From NCBI RefSeq assembly GCF_000306255.2, contig NZ_AKWY02000021.1:16001-80000 (forward strand): a stretch of DNA of 64,000 nt, in the 5' to 3' direction. Numbering within the stretch: position 1 is the first letter of the stretch; every line of letters starts with the position of its first letter. The translations under genes and the position numbers were made by a program. The notes beneath the pieces were generated by a model. It had not been told where the DNA came from. It searched no databases and saw nothing but the letters and a program-made list of their open reading frames with translations. Below are positions 25,428-40,500 of this stretch, one piece after another. Source of the DNA: Leptospira noguchii serovar Panama str. CZ214 (GTDB taxonomy: Bacteria; Spirochaetota; Leptospiria; Leptospirales; Leptospiraceae).

Positions 25428-25641
25428 ACGTGAATTTAGCATCACGCGAAAGGGATCATGCGGGGGAACTCAACAGAACGCTCTCTCAAACTCAGTGTCT
25501 CGCTTTTATGAATCTCATTCTATATTGAAACTAAAGACGAAATACTAAATTAAGTTTCTTTCATACAATTGATTAACTGGAGTTGAAAGCCCGGTCCGGC
25601 AAAGCTGGATTAGCCATAATTTTCTTACGTCGAACTCACAT
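25428..25641. mobile_element. Family B MITE, copy B3, with perfect 6-bp target duplication
   Basis: Left end ACGTGAATTTAGCATCACGCG, right end CTTACGTCGAACTCACAT; 214 bases. TAGTTA flanks both sides (25422-25427, 25642-25647). Contains GAACTCAACAGAACGCTC and AGCCCGGTCCGGC. Confidence 0.82.
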
Positions 25642-25647
25642 TAGTTA

Positions 25648-26410
25648 TCATTCGGAAGCATAAAAATGATACTAAGTTATTAACGGTCGAATTTTGGGAA
25701 AAAATAGAGTTATTTAAAAAATAACGCAAATGCGGGATTTGCTCTATTTTAGAGCATGGCTAAAACATTCAAATTATTGAAACAATCTAATCTAAGTATT
25801 CTATTTATGCGTCCGAGTAGTAAATCTGAGTTAAATGTAATTTTTTGAAAAAGCCACATTTTTGGTATAATCGATCTGGGACTTTTAATACTATTCTTAT
25901 ACGTAGGAGTAGTAAGGAGATTTTGTATATAAAATACTTGGGCATTTATATAAAACAGTAGTTTAAATATTTCTAAAGTATTTTTTTGAGATTTATTTTG
26001 ATTTTTGGCTTTTATTTTACTTACAAAAAAATTTTAAATTTTTATAAATCAGTTTTTTTGAATGAGGTAATTTGTCGGAATAACTAATTGAGATTCTTGG
26101 CTAAATTTATAAGCGTTATCGTTGAAATTTGTAATAGCTACTCTATTTATTTTATATACAAAATATTCAGATTTTCTTAAATTCTAGAAACTACTGCAAA
26201 GTTTAAGATCGCAGGAACAACTTTAATAGGTATGTGTTCAGTAATGTGAATGACCCATGATTCATTTTTTTTTGAAAAAGTTGAAATTTGAGCTTTGTAA
26301 GTCGATTTCTAAATTGTGGGAATTACTGCAAATTATGATTTTACGGATAAAGTCTGAAATTGTAGGAACTCATACCTTTAAAAAATTTTTCTTGTACTGA
26401 ATTCACCATC
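25648..26410. repeat. Repeat-derived stretch with degenerate family A sequence
   Basis: Around 25804 and 25900 are TATGCGTCCGAGTAGTAAA-type motifs. From about 26180 to 26400 runs a diverged family A copy (GGGAATTACTGCAAATTATG, TAGGAACTCATACC, then TACTGAATTCACC). No gene. Confidence 0.5.
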
Positions 26411-26415
26411 TAATA

Positions 26416-26513
26416 GAGTTGTTGAAAAATTAATTCTCAATCAGTTTCTGTTTCATGGAAACGGTAAATTAAAGCAGTTTTTTGATCTGAATTATGGAAT
26501 TTTTCAACAACTC
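26416..26513. mobile_element. Family C MITE, copy C6, forming the EamA gene stop codon
   Basis: GAGTTGTTGAAAAATTAATT ... AATTTTTCAACAACTC, near-perfect inverted ends, TA on both sides (26414-26415, 26514-26515). The minus-strand EamA gene ends in TAG, made of the TA duplication plus the first base of this element. Confidence 0.82.
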
Positions 26514-27423
26514 TAATGTTGATTTGTGTTTTCCATTAACAAATTTTGATCTTTTCCGACAGATTCCGCAAGAACGAGTCCTAAAAATACGATCGTACAT
26601 CCTACGATTCGTACTGGTCCTGATTTTTCACCTAACAATAAAAAGGCGATAATAGACGAAAAAACTGGTTCCAAAGAGAAAATAATTCCCACTCGAGTGG
26701 GTGACACATAACGTTGAAATTTGGTTTGTAAAAACGTAGTTAATACGGAAGCCAAAAGCGCGTTGTATAATACTCCTGGAATTAATCTTGTACTTGGGTT
26801 CAATCTAACTTTTTCAATTCCAATAAAATGTAGTAGAATCATAGAAATCAATGCGAAAAATCCCGCCACAAAGGACTGATAAAATACAGATATTCGAATT
26901 GGTATTTGTGCACTTACTCGGTCCATTTGTATGATATACAACGAAAAGAAAATCGCTCCGCCTAACGTGATCCAGTCGCCGCTCGCTATTGTTAGAGTGC
27001 CTTCCATTCCGATTTCTCCGGCAAATATCAAACATATTCCGGTAAAAACGACCAAAGCACCTAAAAGATTTCCTTTTCCGGGCATTCTTTTTTTTAAAAT
27101 TGCTTCAAAAATTGGAGTGATTACAACTAACGTTCCTATTAAAAAAGAGGACTTGGTTGCGGTTGTAGTTTTAAGCCCTACGGTTTCGCATGCAAATCCG
27201 AGATATAAAAACATTCCAAGTAAAAATGCCCCTGGATACCAAATTTTACCTTTTCTAAATTCTTTCCAAGCGAACGGTAAAAAGATCATACTTGCGATCC
27301 CAAAACGAAGTCCCAGAAATATAGAAGGTGAAGTGTCTCTCAGGCCGAAAATAGTCATTGTAAACGTTCCTCCCCATATCAAAGTGCAGAGGATTAGATA
27401 GATTTCGTGTCTTATGAGAAACA

Positions 27424-27424
<1 letters not shown>
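26513..27424 (-). CDS. EamA-family (DMT superfamily) permease
   Basis: 303 residues, ten hydrophobic helices in two EamA repeats: [27 protein letters not shown] at the start, and the second-half motif [26 protein letters not shown] near 240-275. Members export small metabolites; the substrate is unknown. The ATG overlaps the stop of the upstream carboxypeptidase gene (TAATG), so translation is coupled. The C-terminal tail ENTNQH and the stop lie at the edge of a family C element, so the natural tail may have been trimmed. Confidence 0.88.
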
Positions 27425-28935
<1,511 letters not shown>

Positions 28936-29089
28936 TCTTTATAAAATATCGGAACTAGTTTGTTCTTATCGCTTTCAGAATCCAGAGATTTTTTTAAATA
29001 CTTGATTGATTTGTCCGTTTCATTTTTCAGTCTATCCTCATTCTAAAAGATTTTTTTTAAGTTTTATATCTTTGTGGTTAGGACCTTAT

Positions 29090-29974
<885 letters not shown>

Positions 29975-29975
29975 T

Positions 29976-31037
29976 ATGTTTAATTATTCTAAATTAGGAA
30001 TTTATGTTGTTCTTATGTTTTTTTCTTTCGTTTTTTTGTTTTGTTCTGGATCTAAAAAAGTTCAAGAAAATCAAAATGGTTCTTTAAATGGAGAAGATAT
30101 AATTTCTAAACTTAAAGAAACTCCTCAAGAAACTCTCGTTCCCACCAAGTGGGACGTGGGCGACACTACGGTTTCTAATGAAGATCGTTTAGATCTTCTT
30201 ATTCCTCACGTTCAAAATTTAAGAAATGTTTATGTTGGAGTTGGTTCTGAACAAAATCTTACGATTGCTGCTTGGGCTAAGTCGGATTTTATTTATCTTA
30301 TGGATTTTACTCAGATCGTAGTTCACGCAAATACGATCACGATTCTTTTTCTACAAAAAGGTGACAAAAAAGAAGATTTTATTCGTCTTTGGGGAAAAGA
30401 GGGTGAAAAAGAAGCGCTTGAATTGATCCAGGTTTCTTTTTCGGATCCGGAAGTTTACAAAAAGGTTTATAAACAAGCAGCTCCATTTATTCGAAAACGC
30501 CATAGAACCAATTTGATGCTTTCTAAGAAATATAATTATAAGATGTTTCAGACAGACGATGAACAATATTCTTATATTCGAAAGTTGGCTATTGAAGGAA
30601 AAATTTTACCAGTTCGAGGGAATCTTTTAGGAAATGTTACGTTAACCGGTATTGGGAGCACTTTAAAAAAGATAGGTCACAAGGTAGGGGTCATTTATTT
30701 TAGTAATGCGGAAGAATATTTCGCTTATCCTCAAGATTTTAAAAATTCAATTCTCAATCTTCCAATTGCAGAAAATTCTCTTGTGGTAAGAACGATTTCG
30801 GTACGTAAAGATTTATTTCCTTGGTCTCCCGGTTCAGAGATTTCTACGGATCGAGGTTTTCATTATTGTGTCCAAAAAATTTCTAACTTTCAAAAATGGT
30901 TATCCAGTGGCAAACCGGGACTTCGCTCTTTACAAGTGATGGTGGAAGGTGGAACGGTGGATAAAAAAAATGGTATCACGGTTGTTGATAAGGAACCGGT
31001 TGTTATAGATAATAAATTACCTAAAACGGATGGTTAA
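29976..31037 (+). CDS. Putative lipoprotein of unknown function
   Basis: 353 residues, signal and lipobox at VFLFCSGSKK (Cys about 23). The rest is a mixed alpha/beta sequence without Cys-rich or repeat features; I recognise no family. Notable phrases are LVPTKWDVGDTTVSNEDRLD and RGNLLGNVTLTGIGSTLKK. It follows the FGE-fold gene by one base, so both are probably made together and may act together at the membrane. Confidence 0.75.
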   Translation: MFNYSKLGIYVVLMFFSFVFLFCSGSKKVQENQNGSLNGEDIISKLKETPQETLVPTKWDVGDTTVSNEDRLDLLIPHVQNLRNVYVGVGSEQNLTIAAWAKSDFIYLMDFTQIVVHANTITILFLQKGDKKEDFIRLWGKEGEKEALELIQVSFSDPEVYKKVYKQAAPFIRKRHRTNLMLSKKYNYKMFQTDDEQYSYIRKLAIEGKILPVRGNLLGNVTLTGIGSTLKKIGHKVGVIYFSNAEEYFAYPQDFKNSILNLPIAENSLVVRTISVRKDLFPWSPGSEISTDRGFHYCVQKISNFQKWLSSGKPGLRSLQVMVEGGTVDKKNGITVVDKEPVVIDNKLPKTDG

Positions 31038-31429
31038 ATACAAATCATTGTGTTTTTATAGTAAAATCTAAATGAATGTTTTTGATACGTTTAGTTTAAG
31101 CTTGAAGTAAGATTAGTATTTTTATATATTCAGGAATTATAAATTATTTATTTTTGATTGTTTTAATATCTGCTTTTGATGATCGTTGGCGTAGTAAAAT
31201 TTACATTTAAAAATCAATCCATTTCTTTAAGAGACGTAATTTGTGGGGATTTTTGCAAATCAGAGCTTTATGGATAAATTTTCCGGAATGCTGCAGTTCC
31301 CGCAAATTTAGGAAATAAGTAGTTATTTGGTATCAAGCCGATGTGGGAACTATTACAAACTCGGATTTTAAAAAACAAGGAGACTTGACTTAGACACTAA
31401 AAACTTTAAAATAAAAACGCTAATAGATG
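31038..31429. repeat. Gap with degenerate family A sequence
   Basis: From about 31195 the text shows AAATCAATCC, GTAATTTGTGGGGATTTTTGC, CTGCAGTTCCCGCAAATTT and GTGGGAACTATTACAAACTC, worn copies of family A motifs. No gene or terminator is recognised between the convergent genes. Confidence 0.45.
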
Positions 31430-31831
31430 TTATATGGGCGGAAATAAATTTCTAATCTCGTTTTCTACACTTGTCGCATCAAAAGAACTAACTTTTCGCC
31501 CCAGATCTTGAACAACTACTAAAATGTTTTGAACTAAAAGATTGATCGCAGTCTTGTCATTCGCTTTTTCGAAATTTTCAAAATCAATATAAAGTCTGTA
31601 GTCTACAGATTTTTGTTTTTTCTGATAGAGTCTACGTTCTTTGTAAAATTCTTTAAGATCTGTACGGATTATTATAGGAATTACGCCAATGGATTGAATG
31701 TTGGCTCCGTAGTCCTTGTCTAAGAAATGTTTGTTTAGAATCGATTCTACACTTTTTCTAATTCGGCGGAATTTGTCTGGAACGTTTTGATTAAAACGTC
31801 CGTCGATTTCGGAACTGATAAAAAATTTCAT
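31430..31831 (-). CDS. Hypothetical protein, possible Imm44-type immunity protein
   Basis: 133 residues, no signal peptide, so cytoplasmic. The start MKFFISSEIDGRFN, the middle DYGANIQSIGVIPIIIR and VDYRLYIDFENFEKAN resemble, from memory, the Imm44 family of immunity proteins found beside polymorphic toxins. No toxin gene is seen nearby. If the call is right it is an orphan immunity gene. The alternative is a small conserved protein of unknown role. No strong ribosome site precedes the ATG. Confidence 0.5.
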   Translation of the reverse strand: MKFFISSEIDGRFNQNVPDKFRRIRKSVESILNKHFLDKDYGANIQSIGVIPIIIRTDLKEFYKERRLYQKKQKSVDYRLYIDFENFEKANDKTAINLLVQNILVVVQDLGRKVSSFDATSVENEIRNLFPPI

Positions 31832-31956
31832 GTTGTTCGTCTGAAGTTCTTTTTTAAAGATAAAGAAAGAAACTCTTAAGTCAATAAGAGAAATTCATAA
31901 TTCTCACTTTGCTCTGTGTTCAGAGGGCTAAATGGTAAAACAGAATTTTTAGAAAT

Positions 31957-32226
31957 ACTACTCAGAACTATATAATAAAATACTCAATCTTTTACACTTC
32001 AATAGTGTGAAATTCAGAGAAAGAAAACCGGGGCGAATCCGGCTCTGCCGGACCGCGCTTTCAGCTCCGATCAACAAATTGAGGGTTCGCTCGAAAACAA
32101 AATTTAATCCTGAATTCAATTTGTTGATCCCGCCTCAATCGCTTTCGCATTGGATTTAACCGAAAACACATTAACCGACACTTTATCATAACATTTATGA
32201 GTATCTAATTTTGTAGGAACTAGTAA
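31957..32226. repeat. Family D repeat (copy D5) with B5 inside
   Basis: Left arm CAGAACTATATAATAAAATACTC, right arm ACACTTTATCATAACATTTATG to TAGGAACTAGTAA. A reverse family B element (32004-32171) interrupts it at the ACACTTCAAT / TAACCG junction used in other D copies. Confidence 0.6.
32004..32171. mobile_element. Family B MITE, copy B5 (reverse orientation)
   Basis: AGTGTGAAATTCAGAG ... CGAATCCGGCTCTGCCGGACCGCGC ... CAATCGCTTTCGCATTGG ... CGAAAACACAT. The GC hairpin TCCGGCTCTGCCGGA is at 32038-32052. Ends are more degraded than in B3. Confidence 0.6.
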
Positions 32227-32414
32227 AAGCCATCTCGAAAATACTTTATCTTTACTTAAAATGTAGATTATTCTAGGGTTTTTTAAAATAGTTTGTAATC
32301 AATTATATCTTGATTTTCTAAAGTATTCTTTCCAGCTTTTGAATACAGAAGTTTAAAGTAAGCCATGATTTTTACAGATAAATTCTGGAAATTTTAAACG
32401 AAACTCATCTCAAA

Positions 32415-32952
32415 GTTTCAATCCACTTCCTTTTTAAACCAAGGAAGAAACAATTCGAGATCGATCTCGCCGTCAGAATCGCTAAGGTTTCAATCCACTT
32501 CCTTTTTAAACCAAGGAAGAAACAATTTACGGCTCCTTCTTTGGTTTTAAATGTAACTGTTTCAATCCACTTCCTTTTTAAACCAAGGAAGAAACTACTG
32601 TCTTTTTAGATGAGTAATCGAATCACATTAGTTTCAATCCACTTCCTTTTTAAACCAAGGAAGAAACCCGGATCCTTTACGTTTATTTTATGGATTCTTA
32701 GTTTCAATCCACTTCCTTTTTAAACCAAGGAAGAAACGTAGAATTACCAATTTCGGACGTATCAAAACGAGTTTCAATCCACTTCCTTTTTAAACCAAGG
32801 AAGAAACTTCTGGAAACGGTGTTACGATGGAAATCGGTTTTGTTTCAATCCACTTCCTTTTTAAACCAAGGAAGAAACTTTTACGCAAGGGAATACGTTT
32901 GCAGTACTAAATTGTGTTTCAATCCACTTCCTTTTTAAACCAAGGAAGAAAC
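32415..32952. CRISPR. CRISPR array: 8 repeats of 37 bp, 7 spacers of 33-37 bp
   Basis: Repeats start at 32415, 32487, 32559, 32631, 32701, 32771, 32842 and 32916. All appear identical. Each begins GTTTCAATCC, has a 7-bp stem CTTCCTT / AAGGAAG, and ends GAAAC. Spacer lengths are 35, 35, 35, 33, 33, 34 and 37; no two are alike. No cas gene occurs anywhere in the window (at least 31 kb either side), so the array depends on distant genes or is silent. The AT-rich left flank looks more like a leader than the right. The GTTTCAATCC...GAAAC pattern is common in type I and III systems; I do not assign a subtype. Confidence 0.97.
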
Positions 32953-32953
32953 A

Positions 32954-33134
32954 GCGGTACCACAGGCCCTAATTGATGCATTAGGGAAAGCTTTATTAGA
33001 CTTTTTAGACATAATTATCGCGAACCTGTTGACAACATACTGTATAAATGTTAAGCGAAACGGTTCAATCGACAAACGGTAGTTATTCGCTTGAGCGCGA
33101 ATGGGCCGCAATTTATCAGGAGAAACAGGTTCGC
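32954..33134 (+). other. Unexplained coding-like segment and inverted repeat just after the CRISPR array
   Basis: Directly after the last repeat a frame stays open for 42 codons to TAG at 33082 (begins AVPQALIDALGKALLDFLD, ends RNGSIDKR). Base composition is less AT-rich than the surroundings. GCGAACCTGTT (33020-33030) and AACAGGTTCGC (33124-33134) are exact 11-bp inverted repeats about 94 bases apart. No start codon with a ribosome site is seen, so it may be a gene fragment, a trailer or a captured element. Confidence 0.4.
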
Positions 33135-33299
33135 AAAAAGCGATTCATCATAAAATGGTCCACTTTTTAAAGTCAAGAATATAAAACTATAAACTCTTTA
33201 GTTTTACGGCTAAGTAACTGGATGTCTAGGGGATAAATTTTCAGAGAATTGATTTAAAAGTTTAGTAGAAATTCAATCTAAAAACTCATTTATAAAGTT

Positions 33300-33540
33300 A
33301 TGACTACATAATAAATAACCCAATCTAATAATTTACACATCAATCCTGTGAATTCAGAGAAAAAAAACCAGGCGAATTCGAACCCGTTTTTAACTCCAGT
33401 CAATAAATTGCATGAAAGAAGCATAATGCGATATATTGTCTTTAGTTACAATTTATTATAGAACTGGATCTGTTTAACGCCCATAAGGTGAGACTCTAAG
33501 TTTAAGAGAGTGTTCTGCTGGGTTTCTTACGCTTTCACAT
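33300..33540. mobile_element. Family D left arm plus family B (copy B7, reverse)
   Basis: TACATAATAAATAACCCAATC is the D left arm; B begins about 33346 (CTGTGAATTCAGAG), shows CAGTCAATAAATTGCATGAAAG, and ends at 33540 (TTACGCTTTCACAT). No right D arm follows. Confidence 0.55.
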
Positions 33541-34268
33541 TAAATTCTATCGAACTTATTTGAAGTGGCGCAACATCTAGGCGCTCTATTTTGTAGAAAT
33601 GAATAGTTTTATTAAAACGTATATGAACATAAAATCGTTTATATAAAATGATTTTTGCATATATTTTTTGTACGTAAATATTAAAGCAAACTTGAAAATC
33701 GTTTATTCTTGAAATAGAAAAAAATTCAAGACAAAACTTACGTAACAAATCGATTTCGAAATTAATAAAATGTAAAATAATATTTATGAAACCGATTTAA
33801 AGTCTTACTTCTGATATTTTATCACTTTTTAAGAAAAGAATTTTTTATCACCAAGCGCATGTTCTATTCAAAATTTTGTTATCTCACAAGTCCTTACATA
33901 ATAAGATACTGCGAATTTTTATTCGGAAGTGAAGATTTGAGCGTTCGGTTGTATGGCCTTAAATAAGTTATTTTGAGTGTTAGTATAATTGAATTATAAT
34001 TTTAATAAATTATATAATATTAAAATATATTTATTATTTTTGAATAATTAAGTTGTTTAAAGTGTCACCTAAGTGACGTTAACGTTCCTTTGGAGATGTG
34101 TATTTGTTTTTATTTATGATAAAAATTGTAAATATCTAAATACATTTTTTGTTTTCATTTTTAAATTAATGATGAATAAAAAATAAACTTCGGATTAAAT
34201 TAATTTTTGTTATTTACATTGCATAATAATTTCAGAAAATCTTAAGCCTCAAAAAGGAAAAATAGAAG
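33541..34268. other. Gene-free AT-rich stretch
   Basis: No convincing coding frame or known repeat. It should hold the promoter of the following ADC-like gene. A small palindrome GTGTCACCTAAGTGACGTT lies near 34061-34079 and could be an operator; this is a guess. Confidence 0.35.
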
Positions 34269-35189
34269 ATGGATTATATAACACGAGGAGGGGAACAAGA
34301 GCTTCCTCCTCCTTATCAGATGAAACAAGTTGAATTTTATGCTTTTTGTATACAAGGAAATTGGAATGCACTTCAATCGATTGCGGATCGGGAACTAAAT
34401 GTTCCTGTAAGTGGAAGGGCGCACTATCACGCATTTAGCGATTATTTGTTTTTAGTATTTGCAAGGCAACGGTATCTTGTTCCGGGTAATGATTGTGGTT
34501 GGGTAGAGGAAACGGACGTAGGTTTTTGGATTCCCCTTTTTGAAAAAGAAGCTCATGGAATCCGTTTTTATCAACCCTATCTCTTTGTGGACATTTCTAC
34601 CGCTATGGCAACTGGAAGAGAAATTTATGGTTTTCATAAAATTCAAGGCCAATTCCAAATTCCTTCTCTTAAAGTTCCTCCAGAATACTTTTCTGTGGAT
34701 GCGATTACTCCTCGTGGTAAAGGCCGTCAGGCTATTTCTCAAAGAATACTTACTCTTAGTTGTCCTCCTGGGGAATCTAGAACAAAGGAATCATACGACG
34801 AATTTTCTAAACTCGGAAATTATTTTGCTGAAACCCTTTTCGATGATCCTTCTAAAATCAAAATTCCTAACGCTAATATTACGGTCAATCTCTGGGATAA
34901 TTTATTTCATTCAGAAATTATAATGGTTTTTTTAAAACAATTTAGAGATGCGGCTGATCCTACATTGGCCTGTTATCAAGCAATTATAGAAGCGAGTAGC
35001 AATGTTACTTGTTTTCGTAAAGGCGGGTATTTGGAAGGGAATTACATTTTAGATGTTTTAAGTAATCCATACTTTCCTTTTGTTTCAGACTTCGGTTTAA
35101 AAAGTACTTCGATACCGATTCAATTTGGAATTTGGTGCGATTTTGATTTTGATTTTTCTTTAGGAAGAATTATTCATCAAAACACCTAG
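34269..35189 (+). CDS. Acetoacetate decarboxylase-like (ADC superfamily) protein
   Basis: 306 residues. The family signature is ATGREIYGFHKIQGQF, where K124 lines up with the Schiff-base Lys of acetoacetate decarboxylase; the usual Pro before it is His here. The N-terminal half has the lipid-like ADC barrel pattern (RAHYHAFSDYLFLVFARQRYLV). Members either decarboxylate beta-keto acids or do other Schiff-base chemistry on ketones; the changed motif makes the reaction uncertain. The ATG follows AAAAGGAAAAA. It is first of three genes in a row with an FAD oxidoreductase and a giant regulator. Confidence 0.75.
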   Translation: MDYITRGGEQELPPPYQMKQVEFYAFCIQGNWNALQSIADRELNVPVSGRAHYHAFSDYLFLVFARQRYLVPGNDCGWVEETDVGFWIPLFEKEAHGIRFYQPYLFVDISTAMATGREIYGFHKIQGQFQIPSLKVPPEYFSVDAITPRGKGRQAISQRILTLSCPPGESRTKESYDEFSKLGNYFAETLFDDPSKIKIPNANITVNLWDNLFHSEIIMVFLKQFRDAADPTLACYQAIIEASSNVTCFRKGGYLEGNYILDVLSNPYFPFVSDFGLKSTSIPIQFGIWCDFDFDFSLGRIIHQNT

Positions 35190-35296
35190 AATTTTATTTC
35201 AAGGAGAATATCATACTTAGGTGGAACTGGTTTTGAGACAATTTGTGAGTAATAATAAAATTTTAAAATATCATTTAATCATTATTAGGTGTGTTT

Positions 35297-37360
<2,064 letters not shown>

Positions 37361-37584
37361 GTATTTTAAATCATTCGACCCTAAGTTTTCTTAAAGGGGT
37401 AATCAACTATAATTCGGTTTATTGTCTATATTTTATAAAAATTGAATATTTTTAATTTAAAACACTTAGGTAATAAGTCAACGTATTTATCAAAAAGCAT
37501 AAATATACTTTATTTAAATTTGTTGCTTCTTATTTTATACTTTCAGGTTTTTATTTTGAACTCGTATTTTTTTAAATAGGAAGA

Positions 37585-40500
37585 ATGAAAATTCCCGGTT
37601 TTGAAACGTTAGATTTTTTTTCTGAAGATTATAAATTTATAATATATAGGGCATTTGATCAAAGATTTGGGAAAAAAGTTCTTATCAAAACAATTTCTCA
37701 AAAAAATCCAACTATGACGGATGTTCAAGGGATCTATCACGATTTTAGAATTTCAAATTTTGTAAAAGGATCAAAAACTCAAAATTCTCTTGAATTAATA
37801 CGACATGGGGGCGTTCCGATTCTTGTATTAGAGGATTGTAATTTAATTCCATTTGTGGGACTTTTTCCTAATGGAATAGATTCCGTTCAAAAGTTTTTCG
37901 AAATCGCTTTAGAAATCTCTTTTGCACTTCAAGAAATCCATGAAAAAAGAATTTTACACAAAGCATTACGTCCGGGGAATATTTGGATTCAAACAAATAC
38001 TGGGATGATAAGGATTGCGGATTTTTCATCCGCTACTTTTTCGGGTAAGGAGGTTTCTCCTTCTAACACGCCTAATCTACCCTTTGAGATTCTTCCTTAT
38101 ATAGCACCTGAATTGACCGGCAGAATTTCTCGCGTTTTGGATCTTCGGACTGATTTTTATTCTTTGGGAATTATTTTCTACGAGATGGCAATTGGAGCTG
38201 CTCCATTTGTATCTAAAGATAAAAACGAAATTTTACACTCTCATCTTACTAGAAAACCTGTTCCTATTCATACAATTAGAAATGATTTTCCTGTTTCAAT
38301 TTCTATTATCGTTTCAAAATTGCTCGAAAAAGATTCCGATCTACGTTATGCGTCTATTCAAGGATTGATATATGATCTAGAACTTTGTTTTAAAGATTTT
38401 CAAAATAGAAAAATCAATTCTGAATTTGTTCCCGGTTCAAAAGATAACCCTGAAATTATATTAGATTCTTATAATTTATATGGAAGAGAAAAAGAGATTT
38501 TCGTTTTAAAATCCTCTTTGGATAAAGCGTTTCAAGGAGAAACTAGAGTTGTTTTTATTACTGGTTGTTCAGGTTCAGGAAAGTCTGCGCTGTTAAAATC
38601 CTTTTTAAAAAGTATTTCAGATAGGGGTGGGATTTTTGTCCAAGGAAAATTCAATCAATACGAAACCTCAATGCCGTTTGGAGGATTGATTCATTCTTTA
38701 CAGGATTTAGTTTCGATTTTACTTTCCAAAGATGAAAAAGAAATTCAAGAGTTTAAAGAACTAATTTCTCAACATATAGGAAATAATGGAAAAATTCTTT
38801 TAAATCAGTTTCCGGAGTTAGAATTTATTTTGGGCTCTCAGCCAGAGTTGCCCAAACTTCCTACAGATGAAAATCAGAATCGTTTTTACCATACACTCAG
38901 TAATTTTATTAAAGTCCTTACTGAAATAAGTAGGCCGTTCGTTCTTTGTTTAGACGATTTACAATGGGCTGATTCTGCAACTCTCAGATTTATAGAAAGC
39001 ATTTTAGTACATTCGAAAATTAAAAACTTCTTATGTATTCTATCTTTTAGATCTGATGAAGCCGGGCTTTCAAATTCTTTTTCCAGTGTATTAAAAAATA
39101 TCGAGAACAGCAAGGTCAAAATAAAACGAATTAAGCTTGGTTTCTTAGATGAAAAAAACGTTTATAGACTCATTCAGGATTTGGTTCCTGGACGGGAAGA
39201 ACAGTTGAAATCTGTAACTTCTATTTTTTTTAAAAAAACGTCTGGAAATCCTTTGGCGATTATACAATTTCTCGGAATTTGCCAAAAAAAACGTTTCATC
39301 ACATATCAATTCAAATCTAGACTTTGGAAATGGGATCTTGAAAAGATAGAAAGGCTTTCAATTTCGGAGAATGTAGTAGATCTACTTTGTGTTAGGATTA
39401 AAGCACTTTCTCCAGAGCTTCAGGAACTTTTGGGTGTATGTTCTTGTTTAGGAAAAAAATTTACTTTAGAGTTTTTATCTAAATTAAGTTTTTTTGATAC
39501 TTTAAAATTAGATCAATTACTTTGGTCAGCCGTAAGGGAAGGTTTTTTAAATATTTATTTTAGTCAGAATCATTTTCTTTTTGAAGAAAGTTTATTTTCG
39601 GAACGAATTTTTAGTTTTTCACACGATAAAATTCAACAAGCTGTTTATGATTTATTAGAAGAATCGAAACGAAAGGAAATTCACCAACACATAGGAATAA
39701 CCTTACTTACAATTTATGGACCACAATCAAAAGACAAAATTCTTTTTCAAATTGTAGAACATCTTAATTATACAATTGATACGATCAAAGAAGAATCTAT
39801 AAAAAATAATCTTACAATTTTAAATTATCAAGCGGGTCTTCAAGCTAAAAATTCAGGATCATACGAAAGTTCTCTTCAATATTTGAATTTTGCCTTGAAT
39901 TTTTTGGATAAGAAGGCTTCCGTCGAAAATTTTGAATTATATGCGGACGTAATTTTAGAAACTGCTGAAACAGAATATCTTTTAGGTAATTACGAAAGGG
40001 TAGAATCTCTTTTGATATTATTAGGAAATAAAAATATAACAGATTTACAATATGTTCGTAAAGAGACAATTCTGGTGCGTTTGTATTCTAAAATGAATAG
40101 GATAGAAGAGGCGGTTTTAGCGGGTTTACGCGGAATGAGGCGGTTTAAAATTTATATTCCTTCCTTTTGGTGTAGAGTTGTTTTGGCGCTTTTTAAAGAA
40201 TTATTAATTTCTATAATTTTATCTATAAAAAAGTCCGATCTGGAACTTATTTGTGTAAAGAAAAACTTAGAACCTGAATATGAGGCTTTGATAGATCTTT
40301 TTGCTGAGCTGGGTCCTTCGGCTTTTACATACGATCAAAATTTATTTGCTCTTATTGTATTAAAAATATTTAATATATCTTTAACAAAGGGAGTCTCTAA
40401 AAGTAGCGCAATTGTGTACAGCGGTTACGGTATGATAGTTAATCAGGTTCTAAAGGATTTGAATCAAGCGGTGCGGTATTCTAAACTTGCAATGGATCTA

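Noticed and set aside
26931..27401. 156-codon frame antisense to the EamA permease
   Set aside because: Shadow of the permease codons; Pro/Lys/Ile-rich with no recognisable pattern.
33030..33051. TTGACA followed by TATAAA as a promoter right of the CRISPR array
   Set aside because: The two boxes are only 8 bases apart, far below the 16-18 needed for a standard promoter.
33370..33395. Sequence like a tRNA T-arm (GCGAATTCGAACCCG)
   Set aside because: It is part of family B copy B7; no acceptor stem or anticodon arm can be formed around it.
33527..33748. 73-codon minus-strand frame
   Set aside because: Low-complexity AT-rich translation (Ile, Phe, Tyr, Lys), no ribosome site, ends in a family B copy.
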